Assembly (NCBI GenBank): GCA_948567375.1
Contig: OX419760.1
Location: forward strand, 41,974,001-42,038,000
Direction of reading: 5' to 3'
DNA length: 64,000 nt
Origin: Lunularia cruciata
Lineage: Eukaryota > Streptophyta > Marchantiopsida > Lunulariales > Lunulariaceae
How positions within the stretch are numbered: the stretch's first letter is position 1; each line of letters begins with the position of its first letter. The translations under genes were made by a program, and so were the position numbers. The notes beneath the pieces were generated by a model that was not told the origin of the DNA, made no database searches, and saw nothing but the letters and a program-made list of their open reading frames with translations. Positions 13,072 through 25,590 of the stretch are shown piece after piece.

Positions 13072-16000
13072 TGATGAACAACACGTAGTCCGTTCCTGAT
13101 AGATGAATGTAATAATAATAGTCAACACTGAGTATATATCAGATTCTCAGGATATTGCTGATTCGCAATGTGAACTGCCTTGATGATCATTACGGCGTAC
13201 TGTAGCCCTCGACCTTAAAACTCCATGTACATCGGAGTTTTGAGCAGGCCTGTATTGTAGCAATCGCACTCTCTTAATCTCACGCTGGATGACAATGAGC
13301 GCAGCGGTTAGAACGCTGTTCACCAAATTGAATACTCGTCACTTCCTGACAATTATTTTCTACGAAGGACTCTTTTGTCTATGCAGACTGGGATCTCGAG
13401 TTGTTGAGTGGCTCTATATACGAGTGCGCTAGAATGACAATTTCCTTCAGTCCCCGCGCGCTTCTACCTCCTCACAGCATTTAGGCCGGGCCGCGCCGCG
13501 CCTTGCCGCAGTATATAGCTATACAATTCAAACACTCTCCACATCTGTAGGCTGCATGCATGTGCAGTCTTGTAGACACATGGAGCCCTCGATCTCCCGG
13601 TATCCAGCTCAACTAAACTCAAGGCTGAGGCTCACGCTCACCCGCGCTTAAGTTTAACTCATGGTTGCGGATCTCATGGAGTTTGAAATGCTAGTCTTCG
13701 ATAGACTTATGGAAAGAGACTTTGTTTACCATCATGCTACTCGATCTGATAATTAACTGCGATGTACAGTACATGTAGTTCATGATGAAGGTAGGGCAGT
13801 CCCGATGACAGTTTACATGAAGTAAACGATGCTTAGCTGAGAAATACATTAGATGTAGTTTCATCCCAAGGACGGGCACTCTTGGCCCAAATGAAGAGTA
13901 ACAGACACCTGTCTGATTATGTAAGTACCTTCAGAGTAGATTCACTTGCAAAGCTCATCTAAACTTTGAAGAAAATCGAGGAATCTCACTTACTAGATAA
14001 CATTCAGCCCAATTATTATCAATGTGAATGAAGAATCGAAGTCAGAAATGTAATCAACAACATAAATAACAGGAAGAATATGTAATATACGCAATTGGAG
14101 ATTCCCGCTCGGAGATGATCTAGATCTTTTCATCAGCTGCTGTCTAATTAACCGTCGGAATGTGTAGCAATTCAAAGATTGTGAGGACATAGTGCAACTC
14201 GTAAATGAATTTAGCAGAGATCAAAGTACAGCATACCAATCCAGAATGTTTGGTCTCAATTTTGATTCTAATAGTGAGTGAATTCTGCTCAACCATCCTC
14301 ACTGTGTACAGAGAATAGATGAATCCTCCTTAACACTGATAATATTATATCTTTCTAGTGATGGTATCGAAGTACCTCTTTAAACGTTGTCTACTTCACC
14401 TAAACACTACTAGGCTTTTATGTTAGTTCCTATGAGCGTAGAAACAAAGCAGCCAAGGAGACTAGCCTCAGGACAATCCTCGGAGGAGTGATCTTTGTAA
14501 GGTTTTCTGCTCGTTTAGTAAAAGCATTCAGAAGATGTTCCTGAACACCAGGACGAAGTACTAAATTATACATATTGACAGTTATATGAGAACTCGGCAT
14601 GTTGAAACTCCAGAAAGACAACAAAGGAAGAAGAAGGACAAGATAAGATAAGGAGTGATACCTAGAGCACCAGATTAGCTTTAAAGGTTGAAACTCTTAC
14701 TTAGAGTCCACTGCCTGGCATCGTATATCACTCCCCGAGATGGAACAGATAAGAACATCTTTAATGGCATAATGGCTACTGAAGAGAACATCAAAAATAG
14801 AAATTTGGGTGTTACAGGAAACCTGCGGAATGTAGTCCGGAAAATGAAGGTTAAAGCCGACCGTGTATTGCATTGCATTCATGCAAGCTGAAAGTGTACC
14901 TTCAAGCAGATGTTAGCGTCGTTGGAATCGGATCCCGTTTTCAGAGGTGAAGACTAGATGTCACGAAATGATATCTCCGTGATTATGCTTCTGTATGTGG
15001 AAGCACGTTCAAGTACGTAGTTCAATTGAACCGGAACTTCTGCGCGCAGACCAATGCATTGTTGAGGATCTAATCCTTTATGGGGGAAGCACCAATTCAT
15101 GATATTGAACTTCGTCGAGCCACAAACCAAACCTGGATGCATCCAAACAGATGCTTGCACTTTAGTGCCTCCGAGCTATTCGGCAATCATCATTTCAGTT
15201 TCAGATATTCAACGTCAATATATAGGTCGTGAAAATAGTCCACTTGCAACAGCCCAATACTACTTGCAGCTTAATACCACAAATTTGAAACCTGATTCTA
15301 CAGGAATCTGTTCGACAATGTGCATGCTATTGGACATACTCTATATTACTTACAGAAAGAACCGTTCAATTTTAGCACTCGTGAGTGACTACAGCTAAGA
15401 GACGACTCTATCCAACTCTGAATAAACCTTAGGACTTTGATAAGCATCATGCGAGCTTTGAATCGTTATTTTAATTCGTAAACTTGATCGATATTCCAGA
15501 TTGAATATGCCAGAATTGATCAAACTATATAACTCAAGATTTAAATCAAGTGCGAACAATAAAAAGATCAGAGCTCGTACAGGATCTTGAAGTGAGTTTG
15601 AAATTGTCATCGTTCTCGTCGATGCGGGTTAAAATACTTCGTCCCGCTCCTTCTGTCCATGGTTAAGTCCCATTGCGAGTGCCCAATACAGATAAATCGG
15701 TAGTTAGCTGGTATAACTCTTCTTGTATCAGGCAGCGATAGCTTATGTCTCTCATAGCTTATTGCTTGCACGCTCCTCTTCCTCACAACAGCTTGGTACC
15801 GACTCAGTAAAAGTTTGCCAGCTTCGCAAGACAGAATCGTCCTAAATAATCTTCGCGACAGATTAGTACTGCCTCAGCAGAAGTTCACGAGCTCTCTGCA
15901 AGATAGAATCGTCTCCAATCACAACCCATTTCTGGGGCTTATCGAACACTTGCATTTGGCATGATCGCTCGCAAAATAGAAAAGAGTCGTTAGTTGGTAA

Positions 16001-18691
16001 GATGATTGGAGAAACGGACATAACCAAACCCAGAGTCCAATGTACAATCAGACAAGTGAAATGTCAAACTTACACATCAACTCCAAGAATACCTGCATTC
16101 ACAACTTGTTGAATAGCTTCATAACGGCAGATGTTCCCAAATTGGCTATCAGTTACAAGTACAAAATCTGATCCAAAGGATTACTCCTGCAACAAAAGCC
16201 TAATAATCCAGGTCGAATTTGAAAAGCACAACTTGTGCAAGATAGCTTTACGTATCTGAAACGTGGAATATTTTACTAGCTTATCCAAGTACAAAGGTAC
16301 TTATTTTTGTAGCGTTTCTTTTAGCTCTTCTTAAAAGTAGTAGCTATAGCGTAATTGAAAATTTGAATTATTCTAAACCAAGTAAAAACTTTTATTTTTG
16401 TTCAAGAAAATTCATGGATTTGTGCGTCAATATCAAAAGAATCAATAACATAACTTCATATAATGCCTGGCTTAGTTTCACATCATATAGGAAAAAACCT
16501 CTTGTAATTACATACATGTGTAGTTATGTATGAATTATAAGTCACAGATTTGGATTTCTAATACACTTTTCTTTTAAATTCCAAAATTAGAATAATTATT
16601 TGATTATTCTATCTAAATTCTTATTGCATATTGGATGAATTTTATTCAATTAGATGATGGAGAGCTATGCATCTTACAAAAATTAATAATTGACATTTCT
16701 AGTAGAATAAATTGTATCTTCATAATCAAAGTGTTTTAAAATCGGGGAAAAAGTGAACATCTTCTCAGTGATTACTCTATTAATCAAAGTGTTTTTAATT
16801 GCCTGTTTGAAGAGCTTCATAGCTCGATAAACATGTCGTAAATATTTCATAGACATGTGACCTCAATTCGGATTGTAAGTCGATCTCAAAAGTTTTATCG
16901 TATATTGGCCTTATTATTTGCTGACAGGAAGTCGCACTAAACATGAGTTGGGTGTTCTCGGGTGATGATTTGATGATTTTCTTTAGAGATGGACTCAGCA
17001 TTACTCTAACTTCGGCACAGCAACTTACAGATATACTAAATTGGGAAAAAAGACTTTTACATCTTTTCCTTGACGTGGAATGAAAGTCCTACTTAGAACA
17101 TAAATATAACAAACAACGAGATTGTTCCTATTTAGGACAATAAAGATATATTTGTATAAAAATATCGATTTTTTATATATTTTATATTTTATATATATTC
17201 GATCTATTAGGGTAATCAAAATAAAAATGTGAACACATTTATGAAAAGAGAATTGAATCTGATCTTCAAAATTAATTCTAATAAAAAATTTAAAGTTCTA
17301 TGTGTATATATATCTATATAAAATAATTATAAATATACACGTAGACTATATGATGAATGCAGAGAGTTGAAATATTCAGATTCAATAGTGAAAAGAAAAT
17401 TCCAAATTTGGTTGTCAACAAAATATTTATATGAAAGTTGAAAGGGGGATAATTTCAACATTACATATTAGAGTTAATTTATCTTTATGAGTAATCTCAA
17501 ATTAAAAGAAGAAAAGGCTAAAAAATATTTTTAAATATATTTAAACGAAAAGTTACACTTAAAGCTTAGTAAGAGGACATATAAATACCTTTTTAAATCA
17601 CATTAGACTGAGATTAATTAAAGTATTACAAATTTTGTACAAACTTTTATTCTGAATTGAAAAGATAGACACAGAATTAAAACCAAAAGAAAAGAGAAAT
17701 AAGAACTAGAAAGAATGACTTATTTTTTGTTATAAAAAATAATAAATTTTATGTATTTAAATTGAGATTTATCTCTATAAATAAATAATAGTATGTGAAT
17801 AGGGGTTTTAAGGTTTTCTTCCAAGCTGGAAAATCAGAGATTAATACAACTTCAACTAATTTTTTATGATTAAACTTAAAGAAACTAATTATAGAGTAAA
17901 TGAAGAATAAAGAAAATTAACTTAAAGCTAAATTAGAATGGACTCAAAAAATAAACTGAAAAGATAATTTAATCTCAATTAGGAGAGTTAACTGAGAGAT
18001 ATACATGAGTTAAAAAAGAAGAAGTTAAAGTCAAATAAAACTAAAAGTTAATGGAGATGTTTGAACTAGGGATGAGTATCTGTTGTTCTGAGTTGGAAAA
18101 ACTATCATTAAGACTTGAATTGAATTAAATTATCCAAAAGGAAAACAGAAAAATAAGATTAAAGTTAATAGCAGGACATAAATTTCAATGATGTTGTTGA
18201 TATGTTTTAAAAAAAAATTATGTGGAAATAAATTTGAAGTTTGGAGACAAAATAGATAACTAAAGATCTTAATATGTATATTTTATTATCTTAATTAATT
18301 GTATGAATAAATAAATATAGATGAATCTGATCCAAAGATTTTTAAATTATGCAATGATTTTATATGCTATAACGAGAATTATATTAATGCAGTAGATATC
18401 GGTGAAATAGAAAGAACAAAGTAGATCGAATGGTAGATCGACGAAATAAGAAAGAATAATAATGCATTCAATCTGACTCAATTCTAATTAGACTAGGAGT
18501 AAAATTATCATTAAATAAGCAGGATATAATAAATTTTTCATACTACTAATTCAGTCAAACTCTAATTATCTCTAACTCTACTTCACTTACATCTAAACCA
18601 AGTGAACATAAACTTAAACATATTCTTGATGAGAGACAATAATAATAGATGAAGCTTAGTCTATCCTTTGAAGCCCATAGAGTATCGCTTT
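13072..18691. other. intergenic, TZF1 5' flank and TZF2 3' flank
   Basis: I see no convincing coding region. The TZF1 promoter side includes a GC-rich patch at 13450-13520 in otherwise AT-rich DNA. An imperfect tandem duplication of about 73 bp lies at roughly 15790-15913; both copies end in AGA(C/T)AGAATCGTC. From 16.3 to 18.6 kb the sequence is strongly AT-rich, with scattered short frames that show no protein family. 5' UTR exons of TZF1 could lie between 13.1 and 14.9 kb but cannot be placed. Confidence 0.5.
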
Positions 18692-20263
18692 TTAAATTGT
18701 TTTCTCGTTCAGCAAAGAAAACTTTTCATCATCTGTCAGAATATGACGGAAATGGCAACGATGCTTGTATATACATTCTTTGCCTTCCATGAGCATCCTA
18801 CAAGCTTGCGTCTTGTAGAGGGGATGGCGTATTACAGGCCGCAGCTCTCTCACCCCATGAGCAAACTTGCAATAGGTGGAATAAGGACAACTGCCAATTT
18901 CTTCCCAGTTCTTACAAAGTTCTGTCTTGATTTGTCCTTGATGACTTTCGCTCTTAAGCGATGTATTCAGATTCTGTTGACATACCAATTATACAGTAAG
19001 TTCTTCGTATTTATATTCTAAATTACAAAGCTCAACTTGTAAATACTAATATCATATTTGTTTCATATGCCAAATTGAATCCTACAATATAAAATATCTG
19101 AAGTACCTTTTACTACTTACCTTGACTTCGCCTGTAGTCAGTTGTGGGTGGCTTAGGCGACATGCTGGTGATCTTCGTCCTGGTGGCGAAACTGAAGGTG
19201 AAGACAAGAATTTTGACAAATTCTGAGTTTCTGAGTTTGACTCGATCCCCTCGCGCTGAATAGTCCTTTTGATCTTCTCGTCAGGGACAGATTTCCCTCT
19301 TGTGAGAGAAACTGCAGAAAGATTCTCTCCACTTTTTGATTTACTTCTAGACACTCCAGATTGAGTACTTGGGACCTGTAGACGAGATGGTGGCTTATCG
19401 TCATGAATATCTTCATCAACTAGTAATTGGGAATTTGACTTCGCTAGAATACTGTTATGTCTCGTATCCTTGAAATTGATAGTGGTATCCATGGCGATCG
19501 GACTCAAGCTTGGGGTGTAAGATATCATTGGTTTGTAACCAGACCTCCCACCATTCATCACATAACTTCCATGGCTGGATCCCGCAGTTGAGCAAGGGCC
19601 TTCCTCTCTGCTAAGATTCTGAGTGATGATCATCTGCCTTAGCTCAAGTTCCCTCTTAAGCTTTTCCATAAGGGACTGTCGGAGCTCGAGTTCCCTCTTC
19701 AGCTCTTCCGTAACGGACTGGAAACGAATATAAAGCTGCAAAATCAGGACTTCGCACTCTTGTAGCTCACCCGAAATGTCATCAATTTTCTCGGTAGATA
19801 TATTGAATGCCTGCAAGTGCAACGCTTGCTGTTCACTACATTTTTTCCTGCCTTCCAGCTTCCTTGACTCTTGCACCTCTTGGAATTGGAGCTGCTTTTT
19901 GGCATTTCCAATGGCTAGCATATCCATCAAATGGGAAAGAGGTGCAGAATTCGCATTCGCCTTGTCTGAACCTTCATGATGAAGAGCACGTGAGTGACCA
20001 TTCATGCTCATCTCGGTTTGCGAATCCACATAGTAACCTGGTTCGAAGTCCTGGCTTAAATAGCTATGGTCAAGGAAGCTTAAGTCAAGCCGGCCACTTA
20101 GGAAATCGTTTGCTTCCGATCGCGTGACGGACTTTGAAGAATCCAATCGAGGTGAAGAATTCGAATAGTCCATCCGTAAATCATCTTGATCCCTTCCATT
20201 GCCAAAAGTTCCACTCCAATTTGCTGTCGGCCATGGAGAGAAACAGGTCCCAGCCGACTGCAT
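18692..20263 (-). CDS. TTP-type tandem CCCH zinc-finger protein TZF2
   Basis: Two exons, 20263-19121 and 18973-18692, are joined across a 147 bp intron (18974-19120) with a perfect AAG|GTAAGT donor, phase 0, giving 474 aa. The fingers are CX8CX5CX3H at residues 401-420 and 439-458, 18 residues apart, with lead-ins IKTEL and YKTQA. A 16-residue tail follows. The N-terminal part differs from TZF1 and TZF3. It has a probable coiled coil at about 110-215, with the 14-residue-spaced duplication KRELELRQ (189-196 and 203-210), followed by a Ser-rich stretch. The ATG at 20263 is the first in the frame. Just upstream on the minus strand is CTGCAG followed by GTAACA, so a 5' UTR splice site may be near. 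It is the middle member of the cluster. AU-rich RNA binding is expected from the family; the coiled coil suggests self-association, which is an inference. Confidence 0.88.
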
Positions 20264-22568
20264 TGTTACCTGCAGAGTTTAATAGGACTTAGTCTTCTGA
20301 TACAAGTATACCAGCAGTAGACTAAGTAAGTGTAATGCCAGACTAATCGAGACAGAAACATCATGGATACTAAACTAGTCCGTGATCCTAGTGTCATTAG
20401 CTCGCTATAGTTCACGTACGTACTAATTTTCAGCAATAGACTTACTCACGACTCACGGAAGCTAGAATAAGCACACATCTCTTTCCTGATTTTATGGCCT
20501 ATAACGAGATAATTGTAAATAACCTCTTACTTGTCATCAAGATCAAAGGAACACGCACTCTATTGGAAAATATATGATCAAATTAGCCTGCCGAGCACGC
20601 TCACACTAAGTCTACTAGCTTTCTAGACTTAGTTTCATCAAACGCGTTAGCTAATTCCCGCTCATGATCCAGAGAAGAATTACATGTTAGCTTCAACCGA
20701 TGGTGAGCCTTTCATTGACAACCAAATAACCTAAGTATACTTGAACTTTTTAATTGCAGCTGAGTATAAGCGATAACGCCCTAATTATGATTCGTGAAAA
20801 GTCAAATACTGTGCTGTTTTATTCACTTAAAAATTAAAATTCCAAATGCCATGGTGACGACGATGTCCCGAACAACTTAATCAGCGTCAACCCTAGTACA
20901 ATCTTGAGCTTCTTCGTGCAAATATTATGCAAGAAAGGACTACCTTAACGGCTGCTCCCAGATCTGTCCACCTACGATCCCCTGTCACGCTTCAAACAAT
21001 GCCAGGTGCGTCAGACGTTAAGTATAAAGTAAGCTAACGAATGCAGGAGTTCAATGAAATTTCATTCCTGTACGATTAGAAATGCGCATATACACGTACT
21101 TAGTTTATGTGATAGCAAGAAAAGTTTAGAATACGTGCATATACGTCATCCTTTGATCCACATTCTCAAACGTAACACATTCCGTAGTTAAACATTTTGA
21201 GTCGAATAAAACCCAGACCGAGTGATTACGAGCTTACAAGCTCACGACTTACCGATTACAAAGTTGCTACTGTTTCGTCCCGTCCCGTCCCAGCTCAGCA
21301 AATATGAATAGCGTTTCTTCTTACTCAGCTAACCTTCTTTTACCATAGCTCTCATTCTCTCTCCCAAACCTCGATACTGTATAATACTCACCGGTCACTC
21401 CCCGAGCGTCTTGTGCTGATGGACTAGATATGCGAAGAAACGAAAGAGAGGATGAACCCGCGTACTCCGGCGCAATTCCTCCCCCTCTTGAACACCCGCG
21501 CTCTACATCTACAGGAAGTCCCAATCATTGCATTAGCTTCAACCCCCAACCGCGCCTCCGACTTTCAGCCTCCCATCTATGTAGCTTGGGTGCAAATTGA
21601 CAACCTTGACTCCAAGTAACCCTTTATTTGACCTGCAATGTATAGACGAGAACTATCTATCAACAGGATCCAAGTGATGCTGAATCCCGTATGATCTCCA
21701 AGTATACAGTAGCCGTTGTTAGCCCTTATACAGGTAGCCTACACGTGGCCACGCAGATACAAGTTGCTTTGTAGTTCCTGCCTGTACTTTGAGCCACGGT
21801 CACTTTCTGTGGGGAGAGTCCAGTTCTTCCAAGACCGAAATCTCATTTGTACTTCCTCCCATCTGTACTTTCTTGCATGTTCGATATAAGAACAAAATGT
21901 TATAAAATTTACTAATGTCATCTCGATCAGAGATAGACTTACCCGACCGGTACATTGGAACTTCAACTAAACCGACCAGCCCCGGTGCCACGTGGTCCGA
22001 CGTGGCACCCGTGAATAACGGTTGGCATAAATTGAGTTGCGTGCTTGGCAACTCTATCCCTGTGACTCAAACTGTCGTGTTTCTGAAATACATGGCCACA
22101 TAAGATTGATACTGCTCAGTCAAGGCTTCAACGGGGTAAGTTTAGTCTTTTTGCCAACTTGAGGGGTCGGTTAATTCTCTCTCTGCATCATCTCGACTTG
22201 ACGAAATGTTCTTATGTAGCTTCTTCAGTTACCTTAGGTAGACCCTTCAGAAAGACTACTGGCCCATAAGGAGAGCATGCCATGGGATCCCAAACCCACC
22301 GAACCCAATAATGATGAAGTAGATTGCAATACACGAAGGCATGGCCATAAGATAAGGTAACAATACGTTACTATCCCACACTACATGGTACTGTGCTTGA
22401 GGTGCTGCTGCCTTGTGTCAATCCTTAATGTAATCCAACTTGCATTCACTGGCTTTCACCCGACGAAAGCAGCGCAGGGGGCGTAACCGAGAGAAGGCGG
22501 CACTTACAGTCGTATTGGACATGGAGGTTATCTTATGATTGGGTTTTAATGCGGTACCATATAAGATG
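20264..22568. other. intergenic, TZF2 5' flank
   Basis: I see no supportable gene. The GC content is higher around 21.3-21.6 kb. It contains a G-box inverted repeat (21984-22009), listed separately. Transcript leader exons of TZF2 may lie here but cannot be placed. Confidence 0.45.
21984..22009. promoter_or_regulatory. inverted repeat with two G-box/ABRE words
   Basis: Perfect 10 bp arms, GGTGCCACGT and ACGTGGCACC, flank a 6 bp spacer. The left arm runs into CCACGTGG (a G-box) and the right arm carries ACGTGGC (ABRE-like). Plant bZIP and bHLH factors bind such words. It lies about 1.7 kb upstream of the TZF2 start codon, so the target gene is uncertain. Confidence 0.5.
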
Positions 22569-23404
22569 AAAGGCGACCGCGTAGGAAAAGCGAAGGATGG
22601 GAAGACCCCATCAAGCCCGTACAAGGGAGAGAAAAAAAAGGTAACATGGGGCTAAGTTCCAATAGAGTCTATATGAGAAATCTGCCCTATCGCATCTAAG
22701 ATATCCGAGCTATGCAAATCATATGATCTACCCATAAGTGGAGCATCAAAAGAAACATCACCTAATGTGATTGCTCTCCTCGGGATTGCACCAACCACTG
22801 CACTCTGTAAAGTAATGGAGACACATTGTCTAAAATATGCTACAAAGCATGAGAGTGAGAGTGGTACCCCTGACGCCTAACATGATAAACTCTCGCGCAC
22901 TCCTTGACAAATGTGTCAAATGCCGTGTCCATCGCTCCATATAACTCCAAGGCTAGAGGAACAAAGAGGTGACCTCACTGCATGCCCCTATACTTGGAGA
23001 CCTTACGACCTGTTGCTGCACTCGCCGCCCATCCAGGGGATGGGTAATCACTCCCTCCGAAACTGTATCCCCCATAGGGTCCGTAACCACGACATCCGCT
23101 ACTGTCACCTGATCATCTCGGGCCAAGTATAAGTCTGCCCTGACATGTGTAGTCTACAACACAAACACTCCCTCCAAGCCAAGTATCCACTCTCTCATGC
23201 CATAGCAAACAATATGTCTCTAACGGCATCATGGATAGCTATCTTCTGTCCTCCAAAAGGACACCGTGTCATGTGGACCGTTGCTACATCTAGTGTAGAA
23301 CCACACTCACAAGTGAGTATGAAGATGCAGATGGGTGAACCAAACCTATACAAAACCTCATTACTGTAGAGAAAGTAGCTTGTGCAAAGAAGAGAATCAA
23401 TCAC
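22569..23404 (-). mobile_element. R1 non-LTR retrotransposon, 5'-truncated (longest copy)
   Basis: This is the longest R1 copy in the window. Read on the minus strand, broken frames encode in order: a Cys/His motif (CECG, then HMTRCPFGGQ, then HDAVRD), an RADLYLARDDQVTVADVVV-like stretch, LALELYGAMDTAFDTFVKEC, YFRQCVSITLQSAVVGA, and a C-terminus ending ISHIDSIGT before a stop. About 90 bp of 3' UTR follows, with the hairpin GATGGG-N5-CCCATC and the end CGCGGTCGCC. This order resembles the C-terminal region of plant and algal reverse transcriptase ORFs with a Zn knuckle and a restriction-like endonuclease segment. That assignment is from memory of the family and needs a search. Stops and frameshifts make it a dead copy. 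Confidence 0.65.
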
Positions 23405-23506
23405 TACTAATTGGCATCTTTATTTACGTATTAGTGACCGTTTAATGCATTTGCATACTAATTGGCATCTTTATTTACGTATTAGTGACCGTTTAATGCA
23501 TTCGCC
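23405..23506 (+). repeat. 51 bp tandem duplication
   Basis: Two nearly identical 51 bp units (23405-23455 and 23456-23506) each begin TACTAATTGGCATCTTTATT and include GTATTAGTGACCGTTTAATG. They directly abut the 5'-truncated end of the R1 copy. Confidence 0.85.
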
Positions 23507-25590
23507 TTAGTTTTAGCGTTACGTCAAAACTGATCAATCCATCTAGGTCCACTTAGTGATGATGAAGTTATGGGGAAAGCATCCTTCAGAATATTCCACT
23601 TCGTATTGTTTCCATACGTGATTCTTTTGAGAATTTTCAGATGTATTTTCAAGCATATTTTGTATTCAGACCGCTAGAGTTGATACTTACTCAAACTCTT
23701 CATATTCTATGAATTCAACCTTTCGCCTTTCGATCTATCAATGTTTCACATGATAATCGTGACTTGTAATTGGAGGAAAAATTTGGAGGAATATTGAAGT
23801 TTTCATTTTAGAAATTATTTTTCATTTAATTAAGTAACTTTTTTATAGCCCTTTTTTATAGCTAGTAGACATAGACTTTGTCCTATTGGGTGACAGATAA
23901 ATAGTTTTTCAGAATTCAGTTTAAAATTTCAAATGACTGAAAAAATTCAAATTAATGCATTACAGAAAAACATCAAATATTTAATTCATAGAAAGAATAT
24001 CAAATAGTAACAACACCCCAGGAAAATATATACACAATTAGTTTTCCTTGTAATATATTTTCCTTATTCCTATCTTCCCTAAGGAACGTATGTAAAATCA
24101 ATATACAGAAATAAGTTCATAGGATAATTAATTAGGAGGAAGCTAAGGTTCCATTCTATTAAAACTCTCCATAGCTACGAGAACGGTGGTATGTCATTAA
24201 ACAATACATCGTGCTAGTGTCAATGGATTAAAATTCTTATTAATATTTATTTTATGCCCCTAAGTAATGTAAATGAAATTAATCAATATTAACTTTGTAT
24301 GTACTATAATGTCAAAAACTATTTGTATGGCAAGGTAGTCTGATTAATATTGAACGTAACTATATTACTAAACTAGCGATTAATCATAATGACACGTGTA
24401 CTCTCTCCTCTTGGAGATGAGTATGTACGGAGCCCTTCAAAAATTTGAAAGGAATCGAGGGGGTTGCATAATTGGTGAAGCATGTGATTAATTATAATTG
24501 GGTTCAACGTGCAAAACTTAAATCATATGATTAAATTATAGTGGTTTTAGCAAGTAAATATTTAGGCTAAAGTTCAAACCAAAGATATGGCTTACGTTAC
24601 GTCTCTATAATAGTAACACCACTTTTGAGAGGAGTTAAATATGACTCAATGTCTAAAACTCTAAATTTGCTCTCCAATCTCTACAAATAGTTGTCTATGT
24701 CTACTTCTATCATCTACTTCTTTAAAGAAAACTGCCTTTTAGCGGCTGACGGGACCTCGCAGTTCGTCCTCAGTGGCTGACGGAATTTGACTTTGCAGCA
24801 AAGTGTACTAAAAATGTGGCCTATGAAATGTCTGGGACCAGTCAAATATGCAAGCTGGATGAAACCCAGCTCAAAATTTTCCACTTTCTTCTCGTTGTAC
24901 CTAGAGGACGAAGAATAGAGTAGTACTAGATAGTAAGTCTAGTTTTGCTTCATTTCTAAGCCTAGATCTTGAAATATAGAACTCTCCTCTCACATCCTTG
25001 TATCTTTACTTTATGTGGAAAATCTTCTTTAGAAGATTCATAGTTGAGAAATAATTCTTTTCTTTTATCCTAAAATGGGCATCAGGAAAACATCTAATAA
25101 AGTTTTGTCTTGTGAGAACAGGAACATAAAAGTTATTAGAGAAATTTAAGATTCACTGATTAGTGCACTTGAGTATACTTTATTATGAGCCTAAGTAAGC
25201 TCTACTTGACCAAGGTAAAATTTAGGCTGATAATGATCGTAACTAGGACAGAATAGAATTCAATCATGACATTTCATTGTTGATCTATAAATCCCATGCA
25301 ATTGATAATCATCAACTGAAGACACAAAAACTCTTGGAACAAGACGTTGATCTCAGAAATAGTCGAATCCCAGTAAAATTATATCAAGATTTTATCAAAA
25401 TTAGTCTGAAATATTGTAGGATCTGGAAATAAGGTGCTTGTAGATTATGAGAATAGCATTATGTATGATAGATTGACTAAACGGTATTGAGATCCGAAAG
25501 GAGCTCGATACTTCAAGTCCAAAGTCCCAATCCGAGATTTAAACATGGTGGTATACATGTGATGGTACTTCTCAATGTTCTAAACTGGAA
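23507..25590. other. AT-rich intergenic, TZF3 3' flank
   Basis: I see no gene. A short internal duplication, GCGGCTGACGG / GTGGCTGACGG, occurs near 24742-24782. The stretch includes the 3' UTR of TZF3. Confidence 0.45.

Noticed and set aside
22911-23132. Similar plus-strand frames at 22911-23132 and 39676-39912
   Set aside because: Both are antisense to the R1 coding strand; their similarity reflects shared R1 sequence.
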